From: Brasenia schreberi
Taxonomy: Eukaryota; Streptophyta; Magnoliopsida; Nymphaeales; Cabombaceae
Assembly (NCBI GenBank): GCA_036023115.1
Contig: JAYKKT010000089.1
Coordinates: forward strand, 10,504,001-10,568,000
Direction of reading: 5' to 3'
DNA length: 64,000 nt
The notes under the pieces: generated by a model
What the model saw: the letters and a program-made list of their open reading frames with translations, nothing else
What the model was told of the DNA's origin: nothing
Databases searched by the model: none
Part shown: positions 1 through 12,027 of the stretch, in pieces
Numbering within the stretch: position 1 is the stretch's first letter
Layout of the letters: every line of letters starts with the position of its first letter
Position numbers and translations under genes: made by a program

Positions 1-1186
1 GCGGTTGAATCCACCCTACTATCAATGGAGTATGCCCAACAAGACACTTCAAGTAGTTAAGTGCTAAGTGATTGCAAAAACTCAGAACTCTACATTCCAC
101 CCTACTATCAATGGAGTATGCCCAACATTGAAGACCCCCAACCGTCTCGAGGCCACAAAGCCCTCAATGTCATGCTGAAGGAAGAAGTTAAGAACTACTA
201 TGCTATACTGAATGTTGAATGTAGCTGGTTGATTAGCTCTCTAAGCGAGGGCAAGGACGAAGATGTTGCCAAGGCCAGCAATTATTTTGGTGGGGAAATG
301 TCACCCTTTGGGTGCCAAAGGCCATTCTCTGCCTTAATCCGAAGGACTGGGTACCAGCTTACTTGTATTGGGATTTATCTTGCCAATCATCTGCTGCACA
401 GTTAGGAATTCCACTAAGGCTGGTCCAACCCAATAAATAGGGCACCGGTCACCAACCCGTTTGCAAGTCGAACCACCAAGCGTGACGCATATTCTCTTGT
501 TGTATACTAGGTTGGTTTTTGTAGTCCACTCCCTTCTTTGACAGTTAATTTAAAGAAGAGAAAGGTGATAGGGCGAGATTCAAGGTCTCAAGAAAATTAT
601 CCAGGTCTCCTTTCGAGCTATGGAGCATTGAATATTAGTAAGTCGGGCTCTTGGTGCCAAACCTCATCAGAAGCAGCAAGCACTTCAAGGTACTATTGGG
701 GATAGTCTCGTTATTGAATGATCATGTATTAATATTAATGGTGTAGCAAAATTCAATAAAATAATATCCAGTGTCCAATAGACAATGAATGGATGCCAAC
801 ATTTTTGAATTCCTTAAGAAATTTAAAGGACTTCAATGTCACTGGATTCTACAAGAACGTAACATAATGTCCTAGCTATTCTCATATGGCAGCAGTTGGT
901 AGCTCATATCACTACGAAGATAAATCTTCCTATTGGAGACCAACATTAATTATCTATATTTTATAAAGGAACATAATTGTTATTATCGCTGTCGAATCCT
1001 TTATCTGGAGTATGGCTAATCCATGATGAAACAGTTGTTCAAGTAAAAATTACATATTTATATGCGAAGATCTTTCTTAAGAAATTATCAACTGTTCCTT
1101 GCTCATATTGCTATTAGCATCAGAAACACTTTTTCACTTTTAGTAGGGGTCTGTCTCACCTCATTTTCATAATAAAAAAAAGCAGA
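1..1186. other. Intergenic, with an unassigned 114-codon frame
   Basis: There is no recognisable gene here. An open frame runs 61-405 on the plus strand (114 codons). I do not recognise its product, and it has no obvious domain, signal peptide or splice partner. An exact 31-bp direct repeat occurs at 11-41 and 97-127, so the start of that frame overlaps a local duplication. The remainder to 1186 has no coding signal that I can support. Confidence 0.4.
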
Positions 1187-2534
1187 CTAAGCTCGCTTTA
1201 TATATATATATATGTATGTATGTATGATGTATATAATTATGATGGGAGGGGTATGCCTAATTCCATCTTGATAATAAAAGAAAAATATGGACGAATGCGT
1301 GCAATTTTTTCTTCTTTGCACAGCACCAGACGAAACCGCACAACAAAAGCGACGAACCGCCTGTTTGGCTCGCTTTAGTCGATTCCTTAAACAACTCCAA
1401 GAAGTAACGAATTGCACCACAGCCGCGACACCCTAGACCAGCAAGTCATGATACCGAAGATAGAGTTTGAATATCTTGATTAACCTTACATGTCTCAATC
1501 AGGATCTGTTGCGAAGCAACTCGGCACAGTACTTGAGTTTTGTGACGTCAAAGCTCCAGTCTTATTTCCATTGTGTGTTTCAGGCAAACTTCTTCCAGAA
1601 GTGAAGTTAGCTAGAGAAGCTAATCATTCAACTGGACAATGCGATCTTCTCGCCTCTCGATTTCGATCTTTCATATCAAGGGTCGTTGGTTGTTCCGGGG
1701 ACCCGCATGGATTTATCTGTCAAGTTTGCAGGCGTCGGGTACATGCAGTTTAAATTTGACAGAGAAAGGAAGAGATGAGAACACGCCCGTGGGGCTACAA
1801 GACACAGAAGCGCACACTTTGAGAACGTCTCTTCGTGCGCCGATTAATCAATCAATTATTCTGCCCATACACACTGCCTGATGAGATCGTATCTGCTCTC
1901 TTCATTCAATTCGAGAAGACGTGAGGCGTGTGGGTTGGTGGGTACGACGTCAATCCATGCCTCATACACCATACGTGCACCTCACAGTTCTTGACATTAA
2001 TGGCTGCTGCTGATATGATGGCACACTGCTACTCTACTCCTCTGTTTGCTTCTTCTTGATAGATACCTATATATACGAACAGTTCCTATTGAAACAAATA
2101 TTGTCAGCAGTTAAATCTTACGCAAAAGAAAGGATCTCCTTCCATCTCTTACTTTCCGTGTCTTGGACAATGTCTCGACTGTTCCTGGCAAGCTTACGAT
2201 TGGCCCTTTTGCATTACATTAGAAACCTTCGAAGGAGGATCCTGAAGTTAATTATCCCCCTGAAACGAAAGACGCATCTCTAACCCACGGGCTATCCCCT
2301 CAAATGAAAGACGCATCTCTAACCCACTGTTAGTATTCACGCACCCGTCGATTATTTTGTCAGGTCCCTTTCCATGAAACTTTTCTCCTAAACCCGCCAT
2401 GGAGGCTGATCCCAGTTCGAGCTTGTTGGTCATAAGGAACTGAATTAGCAGTGGTATTTTAGGCATGAAAGAGCAAGATTCACCCACGAACTGTTTTCGT
2501 TCTTTATGTGACAAATAAGTAACATGCGCTAATT
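1187..2534. other. Intergenic; short unassigned frames and a 39-bp-spaced repeat
   Basis: A small TA/TGTA microsatellite sits at 1201-1228. The stretch 1310-1760 is less AT-rich than its surroundings and has an 87-codon frame at 1490-1753 that I do not recognise. At 2257-2288 and 2296-2327 a roughly 32-bp segment (core AAAGACGCATCTCTAACCCA) is repeated in tandem with 39-bp spacing. No complete gene is supported. Confidence 0.35.
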
Positions 2535-2701
2535 GCTAAGATTAGTGGCGGACCTAGAAAATAGTGTCGGAAGGAGACACATCTATTTCATAATGTTAGG
2601 GCGGCAAAGCATGAATATCATCCATATATTAACTATAAAACATATGTTTCAAGAGGAGTGATTGCCCCATCCCTCCATGTAGATCTGCCATTGATTAAGA
2701 T
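2535..2701. mobile_element. hAT-type MITE copy 1 (with target duplication)
   Basis: A 151-bp non-autonomous element at 2543-2693. It starts TAGTGGCGGACCTA and ends TAGATCTGCCATTG. The ends are imperfect inverted repeats of each other (10 of 13 compared positions agree). The flanking 8-mers gctaagat (2535-2542) and attaagat (2694-2701) agree at 6 of 8 positions, as expected of an old 8-bp hAT target-site duplication. It belongs with the better-preserved copies at 5955, 18361 and 37546. It has no coding capacity. Confidence 0.55.
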
Positions 2702-3859
2702 TCATCAAGTAGCATCCTCATGATAGCTTAAGGAATTAAGTTCGGATAGAGAGAAAGAGACTAGTTTATGATATTATCCTTATCCAACGATTAAAAGGTC
2801 GAATAAGTTAGCCCTTTTATTTTATAAAATAACTATCCTCCGGCCGTTTTTCAATAGAGAGAGGGGGTTAAAAAGATAGGGAGGAGTGTATTTTATAAAA
2901 TAAAAGGACTAACAATATCTGGAAGGAACTAGGTCGGTTTTTATTTATCTATCTATCTATATAATATATATTATTTATTGATATACTCATCCGTATGTAA
3001 AATGAGTTGTCGACATGTGAACATAGGTCAGTGCTACCTAGCCTTTACCCCGGTGCAACTGACCCTGTACACCCGATATTCCCCTTTACGGTTTACCGAA
3101 TTGAGGTGTCGTGACAGTTATTCAACCCAAGAAAAAGAAAGAAAAGAAGAAAATCCGTGATGTCCCTTTTATAAAAGTTCTTGGTTTCAAAACGACAAAC
3201 TGCTGATTTTGGGGGATCATATCAACCTTGTGGATCAACAGTTGGTGAACCTTGGATCCTCCATGGTTATCCTGCACTATTCAAGTTCGTGACTATTCAA
3301 TGTAGTTGAAGGCAATAGCTCGACTGGTTCCTGAAAGAAGCCCAGCTTGACCCTTATAATAAGCTTGGATTGGCAGGCTATCTAGGGATTTTGCTATTCA
3401 TTTATGCTCACGAAGTCTGGCTGCGGTAGCGAGCTTGGGACCTTCACTAAAAGAACGAGCCCCTAGCCAGTAGCCGGAGCTGTCGTTCCCTGTGCCCAAG
3501 GTAACAAATTCTGTATACCTTGAATAAGCTACAATATTGCAATAGCCATGGTTTCCTTTCTTTGTCACCTAGAGAGCTTCGGACAATGAATTTAGCCGTG
3601 GTTGCTTAATGAGGCCCCAACATGGAAACACTATGATAATTTAGTACGAAGTTTTGGGTCATTTCATATAATGAAGGGTGTCTTTATCTTTTGGTACTCA
3701 TAAGAGTTTTATATTATAAGTTATAAGTGTATTAGCGGCTAACACACCTTTATGCTATAAATAAAAACTTTGCTTTCTTTCACTTGTACGTTATCTCTAG
3801 GATTTCTTTATATACTAGAACTCTTCTAAAGCTTATGCTAAACCTCTCCAACCTTGATG
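2702..3859. other. Intergenic, nothing recognised
   Basis: AT-rich DNA with a short TATC repeat near 2948-2962. The part at about 3170-3520 is more balanced in base composition and reads like fragments of an organelle or old gene sequence, but I could not assign a product. No supported gene, RNA or repeat family. Confidence 0.3.
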
Positions 3860-5610
3860 AAAGTTGTTTTATCTTGGCACTGGTAAGTGTCGGTCATGAG
3901 TAACTGTCCCACTAGTTAGTACAATGGACAGTATATGACCATCTTGGTATTCGAGCAGTTTGCAATCGAAATAATGAGACTTATTGATAGTAAAAGATAA
4001 CTCACAAGAGACAATAATATCATGCTTACTAACAATGGAGATAGTTAGCCATCTCGTTCAACCTAAGAAGAAAAAGTCTCTAAGTATTCAACCAGACATA
4101 GACATGGGGTTAATTAGACTTGAAAAAGTGGTAGTGATTCTAGATATTGCTATCGCTCATGTTGCAAAGAACTTTGACTATTTGACGAGAGTGTTGGACT
4201 CTATTATAGAACTCGAACATTGTTGAGATGCTTGCGAGAATTCATGTAATATGGTGAATAATCGACTGGAACGTTTGGAGCAATGCCTAGTAGAATGAGA
4301 ACATTGTGACGACCCAAATGCGTAAGCTCGAGGAAAGGGTTACAACTAAACCTACAAAGAGAGGCTTAAGACTAATCTTAAGTAAAGATGCTAACCCAAT
4401 TAGAGAGAGTCGAGCCAAGGTTGGAAAATTGGCATGAGAATGGCGGAAGAGCGCAACACTCTCATCGCATCAAGATTCATGAACTAAAGACATCCACCTA
4501 TGGAAGGGATAAATATGTATTAGAGAATTTGTTTTACCAAATGGAGTTATAACTTAAACCCAAGGAACTTGAGGATGAGCAGCTAAAACTAGTGATAATA
4601 TCAATGTTACTTGAAGACATCGTCACATTATGGTGGCACTACTTGGACAATGCCGGAACAAAAGAGTCTCGTATAAGTTTACGAGATGCGTTCAAGTGGG
4701 CAATAAGAGATCACTTTATCTAGTGAAATGCTAAGGTGGTGGCAGAGCGAAAGCCTTATGATCTGAGGCAGAATGGATCACAAAAATAATATATTAAGGA
4801 ATATTAAAACATTAAGCATCCAAACTTTAACCTCAAAGGATAAACTATTCAAGTTCTTCCATGGCTTACAGCCTTAGGCGGAGCATAAGCCTAATAGGAT
4901 AAATTCATAGACCTGACAAATTTTACTTAATAATTTTATACAAAGTAGTTTAAAGAAATCAGAATAGAACACAAAAAAATAGAAAATAGTGAAAAGATGA
5001 AAGTATGTCAGGAAAAGAACACCCACAAGGTGAATCTCCTATACATTTGGACAACAATATCATTTTTTATAGAAGGATAAGGTTAGCGGATCATTCAAGA
5101 ATATGTTAGTATTTGGGCAACTCACACTACTCTATTGATTATGAGTATAAGAGGGATGACTTTGTAAGCGCTGTTAATTTCATGCAAGGGATGAACAAAC
5201 GATGATTAGTGCACTTAGATAGATGAATGCACTAAACATGATACCACCAACACATGCACAGCAAGTCTTTCCTATACCTAAAGGTGACCCTTAGTAACAT
5301 GAACACCAAAAGGATGGTGGATACTGGCGTTATCCATAACATCTTGAGCTCACAAGAAGCTAAGATTTTCGGCCTTAAGATCGTGGGAAGAGAAAGTAGA
5401 TTGAAGGCGGTGAACTTGGAGTCCAAACCCATCTTGGGGAGGTGGTCATTGTGCGGAATTCGAATAGAAAGTTGGATAGAAAGACCATCTCCAAAATCGC
5501 ATCATTAACTGAGATCCTGATACACCATGGCTTTGTAATTTATGGATATATACTTCATATCTTCATTAACAGGGAGTGGCTTATTCCATGTTAACCATAT
5601 ACTACCGAAA
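3860..5610 (+). mobile_element. Ty3/gypsy retrotransposon remnant: gag and protease
   Basis: A decayed plus-strand gag-protease segment. The part at 3984-4430 gives a heptad-like gag N-terminal region. The part at 4480-4740 gives a capsid-like segment (KPKELEDEQLKLVIISML, then LWWHYLD). At 5254-5480 an aspartic-protease segment is clear: VTLSNMNTKRMVDTGVIHN, with VDTG in place of the usual VDTGA, then a GLKI motif and a KAVNLESKPI segment typical of retrotransposon proteases. Several stops and frameshifts interrupt the gag part. I saw no reverse transcriptase, integrase or LTR pair, so this is a truncated remnant. The protease assignment is firm; the superfamily (Ty3/gypsy) is inferred from the MVDTG...GLK context. 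Confidence 0.65.
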
Positions 5611-5946
5611 GGCAACTAGAGCGAAGACAGGCTTGGCTATGCTCAGCCTATCCTTCGTGCTTCCCGTGTGGAACTTGCCACCAGGCTTCATCTCATTGCT
5701 TTTGACTTCTGGTGTCTGTGTATCTCGTTCCTAAGAGGCAAATAAACTCACATTCGCGCCATTGACCAAAAAAAATATAAATACTTCATATGCAGGAAAA
5801 TCTGCTGAATCAGAAATCACGGGGTGCAGGAAGCCGTTAATAACCAGAAGGAAACAAGGAGGCCATTTTTTTTTCGATCAGTAAATGTGTGCATGCATGC
5901 ATATTTAAAATTTCTTGTTAACAAGAGCAGGGATGAACCTACTGAC
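5611..5946. other. Intergenic, nothing recognised
   Basis: Between the retrotransposon remnant and the next MITE. The part at 5640-5770 is moderately GC-rich, but no product can be assigned in any frame. Confidence 0.3.
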
Positions 5947-6137
5947 ATCATGCCCAGTGCGGAACTAAGATTTTTGTGGAGTGGACCGAAATCCTATTCC
6001 ACCATGTGAGGTGGGGTGAACCATGTATAGTGACCATTAATTCAATGACTTCTGTAACTTTTTTCACTGGTCTTCTGAATTTTAGGTGGAGCGGCCACGC
6101 CACCTCGCCTCAATGTTGGTACGCCATTGATCATGCC
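5947..6137. mobile_element. hAT-type MITE copy 2 with perfect 8-bp target duplication
   Basis: The element occupies 5955-6129 (175 bp). It starts CAGTGCGGAACTA and ends GGTACGCCATTG; read inverted, the end is CAATGGCGTACC, close to the start. Both flanks are ATCATGCC (5947-5954 and 6130-6137), a perfect 8-bp duplication. The CAG.G terminus and 8-bp duplication are hallmarks of the hAT superfamily. The interior carries GTGGAGTGGACCG and GGTGGAGCGGCC blocks shared with other copies in the window. It is non-coding. Confidence 0.8.
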
Positions 6138-6267
6138 CCTTAGGGGATCGCAGGAATCGGTCATTTGAGGTGGCCAAGGCAGACGAAGTATGAAAATTGA
6201 TCATGCCCCTTATGCGATGACAGGAATCGTTCATTTGAAGTGGCCAAGGCAGACGAAGTATGAAAAT
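6127..6267. repeat. 70-bp tandem duplication beside the MITE
   Basis: Two copies of a segment of about 70 bp, at 6127-6197 and 6198-6267. Each runs from TTGATCATGCCCCTTA to GACGAAGTATGAAAA, with only a handful of differences. The first unit overlaps the right target duplication of the MITE, so the 8-mer ATCATGCC occurs three times (5947, 6130, 6200). Confidence 0.85.
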
Positions 6268-6408
6268 ATCACGTTTAGATTGACGAGGTTAAGCTGGCTA
6301 ATTAAGGAAAACGAAGGTTCTTTGACTGGATTCTCTGCGCAACTAAACACCTGAGTTCTGCGGATCTTCTTTAGCAGAACTTCCTTATTTCATTTCATTC
6401 TTTATCGC

Positions 6409-6642
6409 ATGCTTCCTCAACATTTAGTGGCATTTGCAGTTGTTTGTTTTACATTTACGCCACAGAAGAAACTATTACCGTTGCGTAACGTAGTCAGTAC
6501 TTGCAGGGGATCTAAATCGCAACTGGCGTTGTTCGGGGTTGAATCTGGGATCTCCAGGACACAGTTCGCAAACCCCAAAAGATCTCATTCGTTGTTGGCC
6601 ATCCAAGCTAAAAGTGTTTTCTTAATCTGCCGGAGATTATAG
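6409..6642 (+). pseudogene. Possible remnant of a gene for a plastid-targeted protein
   Basis: I do not recognise the mature protein. From 6412 one frame reads ASSTFSGICSCL, the style of a plastid transit peptide. The upstream ATG at 6409 is one base out of frame with it, as if one G had been lost from ATGGCT. A plausible acceptor (TACTTGCAG, 6499-6507) is followed by an open segment, 6508-6633, rich in Ser, Arg and Lys with few acidic residues (GSKSQLALFGVESGISRTQF and on), again transit-like. No downstream exons for a mature domain are seen before the MYB gene. I infer a truncated, decayed 5' end. A chance open frame is the main alternative. Confidence 0.25.
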
Positions 6643-7341
6643 TGTCTCAGTGTAATAGCAGTACCATGCCGTAGCATATTACAGACAAACCACACTGAAA
6701 CGCTTCATTTTTCTATTAGTGTCTAATATCAGCTTTGCCAATCATGCGAGTAACCTTAATACCTCAAATTGTTCTTTGCTACTGAAATCAGCTGATACTT
6801 GAAAGCATTCGTAATTCATTCATGCATCTCTGCGTGTGTGTGGAAATTTTGAGTAATTAAGGTTCTCTCTCTGGAGGATCTTTCAAGCGCCTCTAAAGGT
6901 AAGTCTGCAACAGGCCAGGGCCCAAGAGGTTCTCTTATTATGCTAGTCATTTAGTGTTTCAAAAGAAAAAGGAAATCCGCTCTGTGCCAAAAGAAATGGA
7001 GACAACCGAAGGGGGATTTCATGATCATTTTCGTGGCCAGGCATGGTTGATCTGCAAACGCAAACTCGCTTGAGAACGAAGATAATGAGTAGAAAAGATA
7101 TCCAGTGACGGTAGGAAGAGAAAACAAAAATACTCAAAAGATTGCAACAGAGAAAGAAATGCGCTTTGAGCTGCCGCAGTACCGACCCTACCCTTTGCTT
7201 CTCTGAATGCAGCTCCTTGTTTGCTTTTCCTTTTGTTCTCTATTTGATCTTAACGTGAGGCTCCCTCTGTTTTCCTCTTTCCTCTCAACGGAATCACCAT
7301 CAGAAAAGTTGGGAGGTTCTCTAATTTTTGCCATTTTGTCC
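6643..7341. other. 3' flank of the MYB gene; nothing else recognised
   Basis: This lies downstream of the minus-strand MYB stop codon and should contain its 3' UTR. I could not fix the polyadenylation site. The short frames here have no recognisable product. Confidence 0.4.
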
Positions 7342-8880
7342 CTATGTAGCTCCGACTCCAAGGAAATCGATGAAGGTCCGATCGACTTTCTCGCCGCCGT
7401 GACTCATCTCTCCATAATGCCAAACCTTCTTGCTGGTAGCCGCTAACTCTGAATTTGCAACTACAACCATCATTTCCATTGGATGATGAACACCAGAAAA
7501 CCTTGGACCAACACCATTGGAGATATTTTGACAAAAAACTCTCATCTCGCTGCCGCCTGCAGAAACAAAAGCGAGCAAAAATAACCTCTAGATTAGTTCT
7601 GTCATTAAGAAATCGGACGTAACCACAATTCAGAAGCAAATTAAGACAATAAAAGAAAAACAGAAATTAGGAAATATCAGGAAAGTGAATGACAAACCTG
7701 AACGATGATCAAAAGTTTGGTTGGGAATACGGTTCTGGTTATGAATAAGGCATTGGGAACCATGATCAGATGCAGGGTAGAAGCCAGAAAAGAATCTGGG
7801 GGCCGACGAATTGAGAGAGAAACCAGTGCATGATGATGAAGACTCATCTCTGTTGTAGGCCGCAGAGATGGTGGACTCGCTAGACGAGGCGACATTCATA
7901 TCAATCTTGTTATGACAGTTGTCCGATGGTTTCCTTCTCCTATGGGCACTGGACTGTTCCCTGTGCCTCCTTGCCATGATAACATGCCAGTGATTCTTAA
8001 CAGAATTATCAGTCCTGCCAGGGAAAAGCCTAGCAATCAAAGCCCACTTGTTCCCGTATAGTCTATGAGCAGCCAGAAGCCTTTCCTCTTCTTCTTCACT
8101 GAATGAGCTTCTATTGATCCTCGGATCCAACTGGTTGAACCATCTCAATCTGCAACTCTTGCCTGTCATCAAACGTCAGAAACTAAGAAAACAGAATGTG
8201 CTAAGATGAACACAAGCATGGAGCCTCGGAGAGAGAGAGAGGGAGAGATGGTCTCCTTCATTGTATGCATAATGTATTTTACCTGATCTGCCGTCTAGTT
8301 TTTCAGCGATAAGATTCCAATTTTGAGGTCCATACTGTGCAACAAGCTCCTTCAATTTGGCGTCTTCAGCGGGTCTCCAATGGCCCCGAGCACAAAGCTT
8401 AGACGGCCCGGAGTCTTTCACTAAGCAATTCGCAACGGGATCATCGTCGGATGAGCATCTTCGCTGGTTGCAATTACAATCATTATCCTCATTATAACCA
8501 GATTGTACGGAGCATTTAGGAAGAGCGCTCTCCTGGTTAGGAGAAATGCTCTTATTGAAGCTTCTGCAACCCATCTCTATGGATTCCACACTGTAGCCTC
8601 TCCTCTCTGGTGAGATCAACGCCCGGAACGCATTCTCCCCCTTATATTGGCTTTCTCCAGTCGAAGAACCGGATGGCCCAAACCCATGAGTAAGAGCAGC
8701 AGTAGAAAAAGGAGTGACGTTTAAAGATAAAGGGACGAAAGAATGGCAGTTGTCCATGACACCGGGTTTACTATGCTTTGAGGAAGAGTGATCACAGGAA
8801 ATCCCGTTAGGCTGGACATTAAAGCTCAGCCCGCTGAAGCTTCTGAAACCCTCACCTTCATGAAGTGGTCTGAGATTCAT
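7342..8880 (-). CDS. R2R3-MYB transcription factor (MYB52/54/56/105/117-like)
   Basis: A DNA-binding nuclear regulator. Three exons join cleanly: 8880-8283, 8162-7698 and 7556-7342, giving 425 residues. Both introns have GT-AG ends (GTAAAATA donor at 8282; GTTTGT donor at 7697; TTTCTGCAG acceptor before 7556), and each interrupts a codon after its first base. R2 covers about residues 165-214 with Trp168, Trp188 and Trp207; the first intron splits its GRSG/KSCRLRW part. R3 covers about 217-266 with Phe220 in place of the first Trp, then Trp239 and Trp258 (GRTDNSVKNHWH). The C-terminus is FIDFLGVGAT, a tail I associate with the MYB52/54/56/105/117 group, whose members act in secondary-wall, organ-boundary or seed-size control. 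The 160-residue Ser-rich leader before R2 is long but typical of the MYB56/105 type. I chose the start at 8880 as the first ATG of the open first exon. The exact orthologue is not determinable here. Confidence 0.93.
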
Positions 8881-9400
8881 CGTTCAATCGAGAAAATGAA
8901 GAGAGAAAAGCAATAATGTAGTGCTCTTGATGATATATTATCTGATGGTAGAAGGACAACAACAGAAAAATGTTAGAAGCAATGGTGTGTACATATTATA
9001 CAGAATTGCAGAAACCCACACGGCTTCTTCTGGTCACTGTTGCAGCGGCCTCCTTTTGGAGTCAGGCGGTTCCCAAAATTGCGACTGGTCTCTCTGCTTT
9101 TCGTCCCACAATAGCACAATCACAGTGGAACGCTCGTGTGCAGCGTGGGCCTCCTTAAAACAGCCCCTCTCTCTCTCTCTCTCTTGACCAGGAAACCACT
9201 TCCATTGTCTGCTTGCTAACCGTAATCCAATATTGCTTTCAGAAAGAAAAGTACTGAAACGGAGACGCACCGCATCCACCCCATCTCCATTTGAAAAACG
9301 AGTTGATTCACTTTCAGTTTCTGAGTGGAGTTTCGAGCTCAGGTAAGAGGCGAATGAATTCAACAGTTCCACATTAATATATTATAGAAACCTTTGTTAT
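8881..9400 (-). promoter_or_regulatory. 5' flank of the MYB gene with a CT microsatellite
   Basis: This is the region upstream of the MYB start, read on the minus strand. A CT/GA microsatellite at 9167-9184 lies about 290 bp upstream of the start codon. No convincing TATA box or initiator could be fixed. The promoter role is inferred from position only. Confidence 0.35.
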
Positions 9401-10239
9401 TAGAATTTTTAGCTGTAGATTTTCCTTTTCGAATGGGTTGATGATGCTGTTTGATACTATAGAGGTTCAGTTAAACAGAGGTCAGAATGACCTCCTCCTT
9501 TCTGACTGCTCACTCACCATGTTGTCAGCAGTCAACTTTATTGACGCCTTCGAAGAGCATTTGCTGACAGAATCTCCATCTAGATTTTGCACTTTGACGT
9601 TCGTTTCCTTTCTCTTCCTGTTTATAACACGGAAACAAGAAAAATGAACATGATTCAGTTCTAGGTGTGGTCTGTCGATTTGGTTTGGTTCAATTTTAAT
9701 AAAACAACTTGTGGTCTGGTTCACGATTCCAATGTTAGGAGAGACCGCATCAAATTATTATATATATAAAGTTTATATACATATAGATATAAATCTTTAT
9801 AAGTTTATATATATGTTTTATAACTTTATATACATATAAAATGTCATATATGTGGAAGAAGTTTTAGTGGCATAATAGTGTGTTTTGTGCATAATCTTTC
9901 ATAAAATACCTCTAAGTTTGATTTTTGAGATTGACGGTAAAGATTTGAATCAAATTTATCATTGTACTTTTATATTTATAAAGTAATTTGAATCTCTAAC
10001 GTCGATCTTGCAAAAATGTTTATACAAGATTATGCATTAAAAATGTTGTTAGGCTGTTAAGATGCTCCCTTTTTATATATAAAGTTTATATATTTATATA
10101 GTTTTTGTGATGTTGGGTCAGATCGGGTTATATTGGGTCGGACTTGGACCCACATGGAACCCAACTTGGGGTTTGAGATATGATCATGGCAACATGGCTT
10201 GGACGAGGCCACCACAAGATGGAGTGGTTGGTTGGTTGT
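9401..10239. other. Intergenic with an AT-rich dispersed repeat
   Basis: There is no gene. The segment about 9795-9842 (TAAGTTTATATATATG, then TTTTATAACTTTATATACA and ATAAAAT) recurs, slightly altered, at about 13517-13560, and a GGCATAATA block follows in both places. A patch rich in GGTTTGGTTC-like words lies at 9670-9725. Confidence 0.4.
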
Positions 10240-12027
10240 TATAGCAATAGGGGAGTGAAGGAACTTTTACCTGACCCTCATTGGAGTCCTCAATGATGCA
10301 GCGGAACGAAGGAAGTGTCAAAACATATACGTGAGAAGGTATGGATTAACGGTTATCTTCAGATGACGGATTACTAGGAGAGATGTAGCTTCTTTTTCTT
10401 TCTCTATTGAGTGTGTATTCTTTATAGTATTTATAGCAAAAAACCTTCTATAATTTTTTTGGCTTTGATTCTAGGCTTTACGTTATAAGTTGTTTATCAT
10501 TTATCTTTATTGTATACTTTTTATTTATAACGTATCCATGAAAATAGGAAGATGGCATGTCTTCCATTTTCATGCATTTAATGCTGAGAATGGCTAAATC
10601 CGTGACGTTACATCTCTCACTTGGCCATTTGAGTCAAGTCTTATAACACACTAGTTTTACCTCCCACTTTTGTGGGTTTTCCCAAGTTGTGCCAGTTATG
10701 ATTGCAAATGTAATTGCAATTGATACCTGTTGTATAGTTTTTCATATATAATACGTTTTTGTCTACACAATAATCATCATTGTGTAAATTAATACACTTT
10801 AAGGAAATCTCAAACCCATGTTTATAATATGATTTGAGAAAAGATCCTCTGTTATAACTTTTGTCATGTGTCTACAAACATACCTTTTGGCATATATGAT
10901 ATGGATATTTTATTTCTCTTATCTATATCATGAACATGGTAGTACTTAACCATTATATGCTCATTTATCGAGTTATAAGTTGCTACATGGTTGTCACAAT
11001 AAATGACATATGCTCATTGGCTATATCCAACTTCAAATCACGTATGAAGCGGCTTATTCAAACGACACTCGTTGTAGTCATATTGCAAGCAACATACTCA
11101 GCTTTATACAACCCTATTTCTTATAAGCCAAATAAACAACTCCACCTCCAAATAAGAAAATTTGTATATGGGTGGATTTGTTGTCATCTTTACTCTCAGA
11201 AAAGTCAACATTTTAGTATCCTACCACTTTCAGTTTATCTGCTTTAAAACACAGTTTTAAGTCTTTGAATCTTTAAGATATCTTAGAATCCTTTTTACAA
11301 CTATCCAATGTTGACAACTAGTATAACTTTGATATCACTTACAAGGCCAACAGCTAAGCTGATATCAGGTTTTGTGCACAACATAGCATACATCATGCTA
11401 CCAACAACTTTTGCATAAGGAACATTAGGCTTGTTGTCCTTTCATTGGGATAATCAGCCTTACTCAATTTTATCCCATTTATAGTAGTATTGATGTTGGC
11501 TTGCATTCATTCATTTTAAACTTTTTTTATGATATAGGCTATATATTTCTCCTAACTTAGGCATAAGAGTTTATATTCTTTGTATCAAAAAATCTTTATT
11601 TCCAGAATATAGGATGCTTCTCCCATATCCTTCATTTCAAACTTTGAGTTTAACTGTGACTTGGTTTTGACAATCATCTCATTGTCATTCCCGGTCAACA
11701 ATATATCATCTATATATAACGATAGTATGGATGTTGCATATATATGATTTCATCTAAATATTTATTTTAAAAAACAGTTTTTACATCTACCTTATGGAAA
11801 TCTAAATCATAATATGCCGAGATTGTTAGGATTATCCTTATGGATGTAAATTTCGCAACAAGAGAATATGTCTAAACATAATTTATCCCTTTTCTTGCGA
11901 GTATCCCTTTGCAACCAACTTTGCCTTTTACTTGTCGATAGACCCATCAATTATATATTTTTTTCATAAATATGACATGTCTTCTGTTTTTATGGATTTA
12001 CTGCCAAGAATGACTAAATATGCAATG
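10240..12027 (-). mobile_element. Internally deleted Ty1/copia element (copia A)
   Basis: On the minus strand the segment 11990-10840 reads as decayed Ty1/copia pol: a reverse-transcriptase part near 11940-11790 (KAKLVAKGYSQEKGINYV), the catalytic block ILSLYIDDILLTGNDNEM at about 11730-11660, then VGSMMYAMLCTKPDIS at about 11430-11360, and the RNase H part (AEYVACNM) at about 11085-10930. A 3' LTR starts at 10612 and runs down to about 10250. It begins TGTAACG right after a purine-rich tract and contains a TATA box (about 10430). A fragment of about 80 bp of the matching LTR lies at about 11945-12027, directly against the RT, so gag, protease and integrase have been lost. It is the same family as the copies at 49.3-58.7 kb. 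Many stops show it is dead. Confidence 0.8.

Noticed and set aside
3170..3520. Insert of mitochondrial or plastid DNA
   Set aside because: The base composition and phrase style suggested it, but I could not match any organelle gene, so it stays unassigned.
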